A stretch of 8,347 bases of DNA from Armatimonadota bacterium (GTDB taxonomy: Bacteria > Armatimonadota > Fimbriimonadia > Fimbriimonadales > Fimbriimonadaceae): positions 1 to 8,347 of the forward strand of contig JAEVZK010000078.1 of NCBI GenBank assembly GCA_023392285.1, in the 5' to 3' direction. The notes beneath the pieces were generated by a model, which was not told the DNA's origin, made no database searches, and saw only the letters and a list, made by a program, of their open reading frames with translations. Made by a program: the position numbers and the translations under genes. Below, piece by piece: positions 1 through 6,113 of the stretch. Within the stretch, counting starts at the first letter, position 1. Each line of letters opens with the position of its first letter.

Positions 1-329
1 TCGGAGCCCTCATTCGTGGAGTCCATTCCTCGATGCATGTGGCAATCCACGATGCCCGGGGTCACCACCTTGCCAGCCGCGTCGATCACCTTCACGTCAT
101 CAGGCACCGCGACATCGCCGATCGCGACGATTTTCCCGTTCCGAATCAGAATGCTGCCGCGCTCGATCGTGCCGTGGCTCGCGGTGAGAATGCGCCCGTT
201 CTTGATGAGCACATTCCCACCCGTCACGAGACTTGGCTTTCGCATCGCCTCGGTTTCGTAAGGAAGCTCCTGCGCCATGGAGACGCGGGTCAGCAAAAAC
301 AGAGAGATGAGCCGGAGAAAAGCCTTCAC
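1..329 (-). CDS. Secreted metal-dependent amidohydrolase, N-terminal part (runs off window)
   Basis: This is the first 109 codons of an amidohydrolase-superfamily protein; the rest lies beyond base 1. The GTG start at 329 overlaps the TGA of the upstream gene (GTGA), and a GGAGG-like ribosome site lies about 8 nt upstream. Residues 1-19 form a signal peptide (KAFLRLISLFLLTRVSMA, then Q), so the product should be exported. Residues about 38-90 form the N-terminal beta-sandwich typical of the family (NVLIKNGRIL, GSILIRNGKIVAIGD). PGIVDCHMH follows at 91-99, with His97 and His99 as the HxH metal ligands after strand 1 of the barrel. In this superfamily (imidazolonepropionase, D-aminoacylase and prolidase-like members) such enzymes hydrolyse C-N bonds in amides, cyclic amides or peptides. 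The substrate cannot be told from this fragment. It is translationally coupled to its inactive-looking paralogue and may function with it. Confidence 0.88.
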   Translation of the reverse strand, partial: MKAFLRLISLFLLTRVSMAQELPYETEAMRKPSLVTGGNVLIKNGRILTASHGTIERGSILIRNGKIVAIGDVAVPDDVKVIDAAGKVVTPGIVDCHMHRGMDSTNEGS

Positions 330-1594
330 TTGCCTGCCTCCCCAGTGAGGTCCGCCTTCACACCTTCGACGAAGACCGTCTTCACGATCGATGAATCCTT
401 GTCAAAATCGCCATTCATAAGAACTAAATTGGCTTGCTTCCCGGGTGAGATCGAACCGACGCGATCATCGATATGAAGAACTCCGGCCGGCGTCATCGTC
501 ATCGCTTTCAGCGCACTTAGCCGAGGCAGGCCGCGCTTGATCAACGCACGAATGTTCGTGAGGTAGTCGGAGATTGAAGATCCAGTGCTCGAAAAGGCAA
601 AGATGACGCCTGCTTCGTCCAGTTTCTTGACGTTATTGGCGCGGGCTTCCCAATTCTGATACCGCTCTTCCAGCACTTCTTTGGGCGTCGTGTTGTTTTC
701 ACCCCCGGAACGGCTTGGCTCGTCGCCCGTTTCGATGGTGACAAAAACAGGCGTTCTGTTCGCCTTGAGGATGTCTGCTCGCTTGTAGGCTTCGCGCCCC
801 GATGCGATCGCCAGTTCCAATCCGAACTCCTCTGAAATCCTTTGCGCTCGCAAGATCTCGCGATCCGTGTCCGCGACGAAGATCGCCGGAGCCTGACGGT
901 TCATGATCGGCTTGAGGTTCTCAAAACCGGGATCTTGCTTTGGATTGGGCGTCAGAGCATACGCCTGAGAATCGGCTAGGTATTGCCGAAGCTCCGCAAT
1001 AATGCCGAACAGCGACTCGGGATATCCATCTCCCGAGCCTCCACGGAACGCCAGTTCAGCTCCCGCGGTGGGCACGAGCACATCGCCCTTATCCGAATAA
1101 TTCACCACCGAGGCGACACCCCGCACCGTTCCGACTCCGGGAGCGACAAGCGCCGTGAGAATGCCTTGACGGTAATTGAGGCGAAGCTGCTCGCCGAGGT
1201 CGAGGCACTTGCCAGCGACCACGTCCGTCCGAATTCCTTTCTTGTTTCCGTGCCACATGGAAGCAGGTGCGGTGGTCCGGCTGTCCGGAGGTGTTCCTCC
1301 GCTTGGAGCCTCCGGCAGCTTCACGCCTCGTGTCGTATAGGCATCGATGAATCCAGGATAAGCGGTAAGACCCGTTCCTGAAATCTGATCCGCTTCCGCT
1401 GGGATTGAAACATCCTTGCCGACCGCGGTGATCTTGCCGTCTTGGATAAGGATCGTCGCGTGCTCCAGAATCGTCCCATCTCCGTTCTCGATTCTGATGT
1501 CGGTGATGGCGGCGGGTTTAGTTTGCGCCCAACAAAGCGCGGTCATAGAAAGGGCGACCAGCCCCACGTGAAGTGCTTTCTTCATTTCCCTCAT
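326..1594 (-). CDS. Secreted amidohydrolase-like protein lacking metal ligands (probable pseudoenzyme)
   Basis: A 422-aa protein with a signal peptide (about residues 1-23, ending TALCWA before Q24) and the complete amidohydrolase layout. It has an N-terminal beta-sandwich (30-78), a barrel (80-375) and the C-terminal sandwich return (VGSISPGKQANLVLMNGD, 379-396), which is a family hallmark. The metal-binding positions are changed. The usual PGF(I/V)DxHxH reads PGFIDAYTT (80-88). The strand-5 and strand-6 histidine regions read IFVADTD (238-244) and AIASGREAY (262-270). The strand-8 Asp region reads FAFSSTGSS (332-340). It is therefore unlikely to be a metal hydrolase and may bind ligand or act as partner to the competent paralogue encoded next. 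The first ATG (1594) is preferred: GGAG lies 10 nt upstream, whereas the ATG three codons later has its purine stretch only 2 nt away. First gene of its operon. Confidence 0.9.
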   Translation of the reverse strand: MREMKKALHVGLVALSMTALCWAQTKPAAITDIRIENGDGTILEHATILIQDGKITAVGKDVSIPAEADQISGTGLTAYPGFIDAYTTRGVKLPEAPSGGTPPDSRTTAPASMWHGNKKGIRTDVVAGKCLDLGEQLRLNYRQGILTALVAPGVGTVRGVASVVNYSDKGDVLVPTAGAELAFRGGSGDGYPESLFGIIAELRQYLADSQAYALTPNPKQDPGFENLKPIMNRQAPAIFVADTDREILRAQRISEEFGLELAIASGREAYKRADILKANRTPVFVTIETGDEPSRSGGENNTTPKEVLEERYQNWEARANNVKKLDEAGVIFAFSSTGSSISDYLTNIRALIKRGLPRLSALKAMTMTPAGVLHIDDRVGSISPGKQANLVLMNGDFDKDSSIVKTVFVEGVKADLTGEAGK

Positions 1595-1610
1595 TTGGAG
1601 CTCGCTCCAA
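1595..1610 (-). promoter_or_regulatory. Hairpin containing the ribosome binding site of the amidohydrolase-like gene
   Basis: On the minus strand TTGGAG-CGAG-CTCCAA forms a 6-bp stem with a 4-nt loop that ends directly at the ATG (1594). The only Shine-Dalgarno candidate, GGAG, lies in its 5' arm, so folding would hide it. A second small stem (GCGCT/AGCGC) lies at 1621-1635. The complementarity is visible; a regulatory role is inferred. Confidence 0.4.
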
Positions 1611-1644
1611 CGGCATTTTGCGCTACCAGAGCGCCCCTTTTAGC

Positions 1645-1673
1645 AAAAAAAGGCAGAGGCAATTGCCTCTGCC
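1645..1673 (-). terminator. Intrinsic terminator of the Spy/CpxP-like gene
   Basis: Bases 1652-1673 are a perfect 22-bp palindrome (arm GGCAGAGGC, centre AATT). On the minus strand it is followed by seven T (1651-1645). It begins 17 nt after the TAA of the Spy/CpxP-like gene. The T-run lies only on the minus-strand side, so it should act in that direction. It insulates the amidohydrolase operon, which must therefore start from its own promoter within about 1611-1645. Confidence 0.92.
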
Positions 1674-1690
1674 AAGATGATCACAATTTC

Positions 1691-2119
1691 TTAGTTGCCG
1701 CCCTTCTTTCCGGGCGCTCCGCCGGGCTTTCCGCCAGGGCTGCCGGGGCGCGCGCCTGGGCGCATCGGGTGATCCTTTCTCCACTGGGCAAGCGTTGCCT
1801 TCTGCTTCGCCGTAAGCACGGCCTCGACATCCTTTCGGTACTTCATCATGATGTCTCGACCCTTGGTGCGCCGCTCTTCCGGCTTCATCTTCTGGAATTT
1901 GTCCCTCAGGCCAGCTGCCAACGCCTCAAGCTTCTTTTTCTGCGCCGGAGTGATCGCCAGCTTCTTCTGAAGTTCCGGGTTGCCCATCATGCCGCGCATC
2001 TTGTTGTGCTGCTGCGGACCTGCCTTGGGGCCGGGAGGCGTACCTGGCTTAGCCTGCGCGAAGGCGCTTGCCACTGCTGCGATGGTCAGCGCGGAAACCA
2101 AAATCTTTATCATTTTCAT
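1691..2119 (-). CDS. Small exported Spy/CpxP-like protein with LTxxQ-type motifs
   Basis: A 142-aa predicted periplasmic protein. Residues 1-21 form a signal peptide (KMIKILVSALTIAAVASAFA, cleavage before Q22). The mature part is basic and helical, with two LTxxQ-like motifs, ITPAQ (56-60) and LTAKQ (102-106), arranged as in the Spy/CpxP family. Those proteins chaperone envelope proteins or dampen Cpx-type sensor kinases. The C-terminal 25 residues are a Gly/Pro/Lys-rich low-complexity tail (from HPMRPG), probably disordered. The ATG at 2119 is chosen because GGAG lies 6 nt before it; a TTG at 2131 would overlap that ribosome site. The gene is divergent from a response regulator and histidine kinase, the usual context for a Spy/CpxP target gene, and ends at a strong terminator. 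The family call rests on the short motifs, size, export signal and context. Confidence 0.8.
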   Translation of the reverse strand: MKMIKILVSALTIAAVASAFAQAKPGTPPGPKAGPQQHNKMRGMMGNPELQKKLAITPAQKKKLEALAAGLRDKFQKMKPEERRTKGRDIMMKYRKDVEAVLTAKQKATLAQWRKDHPMRPGARPGSPGGKPGGAPGKKGGN

Positions 2120-2235
2120 TATCTTCTCCAACGCCGATTAGTCGGCATTTGCTTAGAGAATGCGTATGACTGATGAAAATGAGGTGAATCCAACACGATC
2201 ACCGCAAAGGATGCGCATTAAAAAGGGGTGAACCG
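2120..2235. promoter_or_regulatory. Divergent regulatory region between Spy-like gene and two-component system
   Basis: This gap must hold promoters for both directions. Visible elements are an inverted repeat GCCGA-TTAG-TCGGC (2133-2146), which would be a hairpin in the 5' leader of the Spy-like mRNA, and two near-identical 8-mers, ATGCGTAT (2160-2167) and the self-complementary ATGCGCAT (2211-2218), 51 bp apart. These could be operator half-sites for the adjacent OmpR-type regulator. I find no convincing -35/-10 pair; the best minus-strand match (TTGGAT, 17 nt, GTCATA) is poor. Confidence 0.4.
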
Positions 2236-2268
2236 ATGAAATTCGTCTCACAATGGGATCAAAGATGA
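2236..2268 (+). CDS. Possible 10-codon leader ORF coupled to the response regulator
   Basis: ATG at 2236 opens a mini-ORF encoding MKFVSQWDQR. It is preceded by a near-ideal Shine-Dalgarno (AAAGGGGTGA, with the G run ending 7 nt before the ATG). Its TGA (2266-2268) overlaps the regulator's ATG at 2265 as ATGA. The regulator has only a weak ribosome site of its own, so translation may be coupled through this leader. The arrangement is read directly; expression is inferred. Chance occurrence of so short an ORF is possible. Confidence 0.4.
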   Translation: MKFVSQWDQR

Positions 2269-2945
2269 AGCTGTTGCTCGTGGAAGATGAGCCAGGAATT
2301 GGCCAAGTGGTGAAGCAGGGGCTGGAGGAGGCCAAGTATCAAGTGGACTGGGCCACCGATGGACAGCAGGGACTCGAAATGGGCACGGAGAACACATATA
2401 ACGCGATTCTTCTAGACCTCATGCTGCCGAAGATGGATGGCATCGAAGTTTGTCGAGAGCTTCGGGCTCGAAAGGTTCGAATTCCCATCATGATGCTGAC
2501 CGCGCGCGACGCCGTGAGCGATCGGGTGCGAGGTCTCGATGTGGGCGCTGATGATTACTTGCCGAAGCCTTTCGATTTCGATGAATTATTAGCTCGAGTA
2601 CGCGCCTTACTCCGTCGCGACAAGGTCAACAAGGCCAAGGTCATCCGAGTCGCAGACCTGGAAATCGACACCGGTTCTCACATCGTCAAGCGTGGCGGCA
2701 AAGAAATTCCTCTGACTCGCCGAGAATATACGCTGCTCGAAGCACTTGCCGCGCGTGAGGGCCAAGTGCTGACTCGCGAACTCATTCAAGAGCGAGTCTG
2801 GATGGATGAGGAGAGCTACTCGAATACGGTCGACGTCTATATTGGATCATTGCGCAAGAAAATAGACGTGCCCTTCGAAGAAAAGCTGATCCACACGGTA
2901 CACGGGCTTGGTTACACGATCCGTCGGCAAGAAGAACATGAATAG
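2265..2945 (+). CDS. OmpR/PhoB-family two-component response regulator
   Basis: A 226-aa DNA-binding response regulator. Its receiver domain (1 to about 118) carries the acidic pair E7/D8 in LLLVEDEPG, phospho-acceptor D51 (ILLDLMLPKMDG), T79 (MMLTARD) and K101 (DDYLPKPF). The C-terminal winged-helix domain (about 128-222) has the family pattern: IPLTRREYTLLEALA, VLTRELIQERVW, NTVDVYIGSLRKKID and HTVHGLGYTIR. All phosphorylation residues are present, so it should be phosphorylated by the kinase encoded immediately downstream and act as a transcription factor. The ATG at 2265 gives the canonical N-terminus MKLLLVEDE and overlaps the stop of a possible leader ORF. An in-frame ATG at 2253 would add four residues but has no ribosome site. 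The divergent Spy/CpxP-like gene is the obvious candidate target. Confidence 0.95.
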   Translation: MKLLLVEDEPGIGQVVKQGLEEAKYQVDWATDGQQGLEMGTENTYNAILLDLMLPKMDGIEVCRELRARKVRIPIMMLTARDAVSDRVRGLDVGADDYLPKPFDFDELLARVRALLRRDKVNKAKVIRVADLEIDTGSHIVKRGGKEIPLTRREYTLLEALAAREGQVLTRELIQERVWMDEESYSNTVDVYIGSLRKKIDVPFEEKLIHTVHGLGYTIRRQEEHE

Positions 2946-4443
2946 GCAATCGGTCCGCACGAAGCTGACGCTTTGGAACGTCGGCGTCTTGACGCTTGCG
3001 CTCGTTCTCCTCAGCTTTGGAATCTTCTCCGGCGCCCGCGCTAGCCTGTTCGGCGCACTTGACAAGGAGATAACGAACCGTGCCGACCGTATGATCAAGC
3101 GGGTTCAAGACCAAAGGTTTAGACAGCCCGACCTCGACGTGCGAATTCATCTGGACGGCGTTCAAGGCTCTCCAAACGTGGGCTTTTCTGCCTTCGGCGT
3201 CAAGGGGAGTGTCGACATGCGACAAGTGGGACCAGGGCAGTTTGAAGGCGTTTATCAGGTTCCGACCCAGCCGAACGATCCCACTCGAAGTCAATTCAGG
3301 CCCCGCCTTCTCGACCTGCAAGGGAAATCTTACATCACGAAGGATGCGCCTTACGACCTCGACAATTACAAGGCCGGATTAATGGGCCAAACGAACTTCT
3401 CTGAAGTGACGGTCGAGGGCGAGCCCATTCGAGTCTTGACCCGACCCGTTGAGAAGGATGGCAAGCTCGCTTACGTGCTGCAATATCCCCAGCCGCTATC
3501 GGAAACCTACCATGCGCTTCACGGGCTCACCATGACTCTGCTCACCGTCGTGCCGCTCGTACTGATCATTGCCGTCGCGGGCGGATATTTTCTCACGGGC
3601 CGCTCGCTCAAGCCGGTTCGAGAGATCACCAACACCGCAGCCCAAGTCAGCGCGGAGAGCCTTGACGGCCGCCTTGAGGTGAAGGGCAACGACGAGTTCA
3701 GCCGACTCTCGCAGACGCTGAATGGCATGCTCGACCGACTCCAGTCGGCCTTTACCGGAATGGAACAGGCCATCGAGCAGCAACGGCGCTTCACCGCTGA
3801 CGCCTCGCATGAATTGCGCACACCCCTCACCGTGATCAAGGCAAATACCAGCCTTGCGCTAAAAGGCGAAAGGACGGTTGACGACTACCGGAAAACCCTT
3901 TCAGCAGTAAATGCTGCAGCGGACACGATGAATCGGCTCGTGAACGATCTGCTTCTGCTCGCGCGTTCGGATGGCGACGCCGACACCCTCAGTTTGGTCC
4001 CGCTTTGCATAAAGAAAGTTTTGATTGATTCGATTGCATGCGTGCAGCGGCCGGGCGTAGCTCGGATCACCTCGGAAATTGCTGACGGTGATTTAGAAGT
4101 GCTGGGGGATGCCCACGCCCTGACGCGGGTGATGATCAACCTCCTCGAGAACTCAGCGCGGCACACTCCGGAAACCGGCCAAATCGCTCTCACCGTTCGA
4201 AAGGAGGGCAGCGAAGCCATCATTCAGGTCAGAGACAGCGGCAAGGGAATTCCTGCTGAGCATCTTCCGCACATTTTTGACCGTTTCTACCGCGTCGACC
4301 AGGCGCGAGCGCGAGCGGAAGGTGGAAATGGCTTAGGGCTTGCGATCTGCAAGAGCATCGTCGAACGGCACAATGGAACGCTATCCATTGCGAGCTCTGA
4401 AGGCGTGGGCACCACCGTAACCGTTAAGATTCCTCTCGCTTAG
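2938..4443 (+). CDS. HAMP-domain membrane sensor histidine kinase
   Basis: A 501-aa sensor kinase, partner of the preceding regulator, whose end it overlaps by 8 bp. Order of parts: TM1 (about 13-31), a periplasmic sensor (about 32-195), TM2 (about 197-219), HAMP (about 220-272), H-box ASHELRTPLTVI with phospho-accepting His291, N-box NLLENSARH (401-409), G1 DSGKGIP (433-439), F-box HIFDRFYR (445-452) and G2 GGNGLGLAI (462-470). All catalytic boxes are intact. The sensor has the plan seen in many CpxA/QseC-like kinases, with the pattern (G)EPIRVLTRPV...YVLQYPQPLSE before TM2, but I cannot name its signal. With a Spy/CpxP-like protein next door, envelope or protein-folding stress is plausible. 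The ATG at 2938 gives the usual short basic N-terminus (NRQSVRTKLTLW); a TTG at 2908 would extend into the regulator's coding region and is disfavoured. Confidence 0.95.
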   Translation: MNRQSVRTKLTLWNVGVLTLALVLLSFGIFSGARASLFGALDKEITNRADRMIKRVQDQRFRQPDLDVRIHLDGVQGSPNVGFSAFGVKGSVDMRQVGPGQFEGVYQVPTQPNDPTRSQFRPRLLDLQGKSYITKDAPYDLDNYKAGLMGQTNFSEVTVEGEPIRVLTRPVEKDGKLAYVLQYPQPLSETYHALHGLTMTLLTVVPLVLIIAVAGGYFLTGRSLKPVREITNTAAQVSAESLDGRLEVKGNDEFSRLSQTLNGMLDRLQSAFTGMEQAIEQQRRFTADASHELRTPLTVIKANTSLALKGERTVDDYRKTLSAVNAAADTMNRLVNDLLLLARSDGDADTLSLVPLCIKKVLIDSIACVQRPGVARITSEIADGDLEVLGDAHALTRVMINLLENSARHTPETGQIALTVRKEGSEAIIQVRDSGKGIPAEHLPHIFDRFYRVDQARARAEGGNGLGLAICKSIVERHNGTLSIASSEGVGTTVTVKIPLA

Positions 4444-4470
4444 ACGGCGATTCGCCGGGCGTGCGGCGGC

Positions 4471-4483
4471 TACACTTGGGCAT
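4471..4483 (+). promoter_or_regulatory. -10-like box directly before the O-methyltransferase ATG
   Basis: TACACT (4471-4476) fits TANNNT and lies 7 nt before the ATG at 4484, which would put the transcription start at or next to the start codon. No Shine-Dalgarno is visible between it and the ATG, and no TTGACA-like -35 lies at normal spacing (CGATTC at 17 nt). This suggests a leaderless transcript independent of the kinase genes. Confidence 0.4.
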
Positions 4484-5512
4484 ATGGTTGAAGCTGCGGA
4501 AGGCGTGCTAGAAGCGATCACTTCGAGTTGGGCGAGCCAGGCCATCTACGTAGGAGTCGAGTTGCGTCTCTTCGACTTACTCGCGAAGCAACCGCTTACC
4601 GCCCCTCAAACTTCGTCAGCCCTAGAGGCCGATCCGGGGAAACTCGAGCAATTGATGAGCGGGTTGGTCACGCTCGGATTACTGAACCTTGACGGCGACA
4701 TTTTTACGCTTTCGGAAAGGGGTGAGCTGTTGTGCGAGAACCACCCTTCTTCTCTGCGAAACTGGACGATCTGGTGGTGCCGGTACAACTGGGAGGCTTG
4801 GTCGAGGCTGATCGACACGGTGCGTACGGGTCGTAGCGCCCGAGAGATATTGGCGGGTGCAGGGTACAGCCTCCTAGCCGAAGATCCTGAAGCTGCGAGG
4901 GTATTCCATCGAGCAATGGCGGAGCTCGCCACTCTATCTTCTCAAACGCTTGTGGATGTCGTCGACTTCTCCAACTTTGAATGGATCATCGATGTCGGTG
5001 GTGGAGACGGCCAACTCTTACGGATGATTAGCGAGCGCTTTTCGGTCAATCGGCTCACCCTTTTTGAATTGCCGGAGGCACTCGCCGAAGCAAGGAGACG
5101 ATCGTCCGCCATCGAGTTGATATCAGGCGATTTCTTCCGGTCGGTACCCGCCGGAGCAGACTGCTACATCTTGAAGAGCGTGCTTCACAACTGGACTGAG
5201 GAAAAGGCTCTCAACATCCTGCACAACTTGCGAACAGCAATGTCGCCTCGAAGCAAGTTGCTGATTATCGAAAGAGTCCTCGCCGACATGCCGACCGAGA
5301 GTGCGGCAGACCGATCCAACGCCCGAAGTGATCTGCACATGGCAGTTGCGCACGGTGCGGGAGAGAGAAGCCTCACCTACTTCAAGGAGCTGATGGCCGA
5401 TGCAGCGCTATCGATCGACTCGGTCGTGCCGCTGCGGCACGGGCTTAGCCTGATTCAAGTGAACCTACAGGAGAGCGACTGCCACGCGAAGCCCAGCCCA
5501 GTGCTCTCGTAA
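4484..5512 (+). CDS. SAM-dependent O-methyltransferase (COMT/hydroxyneurosporene methyltransferase type)
   Basis: A 342-aa protein, the normal length for this class. An N-terminal winged-helix dimerisation domain (about 8-85: ASQAIYVGVELRLFDLL through FTLSERGELL) precedes a Rossmann-fold catalytic domain (about 130-328). Motif I is IIDVGGGDGQLL (168-179), the acidic ribose-binding motif is FELPEAL (194-200), and GDFF (215-218) follows. LKSVLHNWTEE (230-240) carries His235 at the catalytic-base position of plant and antibiotic O-methyltransferases. It should transfer methyl from SAM to a hydroxyl of a small, often aromatic or polyketide/carotenoid, substrate; which one is unknown. The conserved fold ends near 328, so the last 14 residues are an extra tail. 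That tail lies in the 68-bp overlap with the convergent ThuA gene. It starts 40 bp after the kinase stop but may have its own promoter. Confidence 0.9.
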   Translation: MVEAAEGVLEAITSSWASQAIYVGVELRLFDLLAKQPLTAPQTSSALEADPGKLEQLMSGLVTLGLLNLDGDIFTLSERGELLCENHPSSLRNWTIWWCRYNWEAWSRLIDTVRTGRSAREILAGAGYSLLAEDPEAARVFHRAMAELATLSSQTLVDVVDFSNFEWIIDVGGGDGQLLRMISERFSVNRLTLFELPEALAEARRRSSAIELISGDFFRSVPAGADCYILKSVLHNWTEEKALNILHNLRTAMSPRSKLLIIERVLADMPTESAADRSNARSDLHMAVAHGAGERSLTYFKELMADAALSIDSVVPLRHGLSLIQVNLQESDCHAKPSPVLS

Positions 5513-6113
5513 GCAGTTCCAAGGTTGTGGGATTGTCGACATCTGAGAGCTGATGGCCGAGCGCACAGTAGAACACATGGCCGGAACCCCACGTGTTGGT
5601 CCAAGCCACGGGAGCTTTACGTCCCGTGAGCCACGGCATCTCGTCCGAAACGATCACTGTGCTGGCGACGACCTCGATCGCCGGATCGACGAGGAAGTAA
5701 TACTGCTCGGACGTGACTTCGAGAGGATCGAGCCCCTCCGTGAGCGGGTGATGCGCCTCGAAATCGACTTGGTAGCTAACTCTTTCACCCCCAGGGTGGC
5801 AAACGAACTGGCCCCCGAGTAGGTGCTTGTGCCTGCGGCTTCCCAAAAACGAACTGGTGGCGCCGTGCCACGCCACAACTCCCAAGCCTTCCTCGACCGC
5901 TCCGAGCAAGGCTTCCTCCTGATCTGGCGTGATTTCCCCGAACGTCCAGATTGGCAGGAGCACGTCGTATTGGCTCAGGTTCTCCCTGGCCAGACATTCG
6001 AGGCTTTGTTCGAGCGTCACGTCAGCAGAGCGAAGCAGTTTGCTCGCTGCGAACTCGGCGAAGAGCTCTGGCCGATGCTGCTCCCATCCGCCGTAGAGAA
6101 CCAGCGCTCTCAT
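5445..6113 (-). CDS. ThuA-domain protein (class I glutamine amidotransferase-like fold)
   Basis: A 222-aa single-domain protein matching the trehalose-utilisation (ThuA) family. Visible hallmarks are LVLYGGWEQHRPE (4-16), YDVLLPIWTFGEIT (49-62), VVAWHGATSSF (79-89) and PVAWTNTWGSGHVFYCALGH (168-187). The fold resembles class I glutamine amidotransferases, but the nucleophile position holds His-Gly-Ala rather than Cys, as is usual for ThuA. Members take part in sugar oxidation or act in unknown enzyme complexes; no function is proven for most of them. The ATG at 6113 overlaps the preceding methyltransferase TGA as ATGA, the third coupled gene of the operon. A TTG at 6140 would extend nine codons into that gene and is disfavoured. 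The last 22 codons overlap the convergent O-methyltransferase. No terminator is seen after it. Confidence 0.88.
   Translation of the reverse strand: MRALVLYGGWEQHRPELFAEFAASKLLRSADVTLEQSLECLARENLSQYDVLLPIWTFGEITPDQEEALLGAVEEGLGVVAWHGATSSFLGSRRHKHLLGGQFVCHPGGERVSYQVDFEAHHPLTEGLDPLEVTSEQYYFLVDPAIEVVASTVIVSDEMPWLTGRKAPVAWTNTWGSGHVFYCALGHQLSDVDNPTTLELLTRALGWASRGSRSPVGSLESG

Noticed and set aside
1442..2173. Plus-strand open frame of 243 codons
   Set aside because: It is antisense to the start of the amidohydrolase-like gene, the terminator and the whole Spy-like gene. Its product is a Leu/Arg/His-rich shadow with no domain.
2160..2195. Sigma-70 promoter for the Spy-like gene (TTGGAT, 17 nt, GTCATA, minus strand)
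   Set aside because: The -10 matches the consensus poorly, so I do not list it as a promoter.
2782..3321. Minus-strand open frame of 179 codons
   Set aside because: It is a shadow of the regulator end and kinase start; its translation is unlike any family and both sense genes are unambiguous.
4304..4320. GCGCGAGCGCGAGCG-type repetition inside the kinase
   Set aside because: It encodes the ARARAE stretch between F-box and G2, a normally variable loop, and does not disturb the frame.
4445..4457. Terminator after the histidine kinase (CGGCG-ATT-CGCCG stem)
   Set aside because: The stem is only 5 bp and no T-run follows on either strand.
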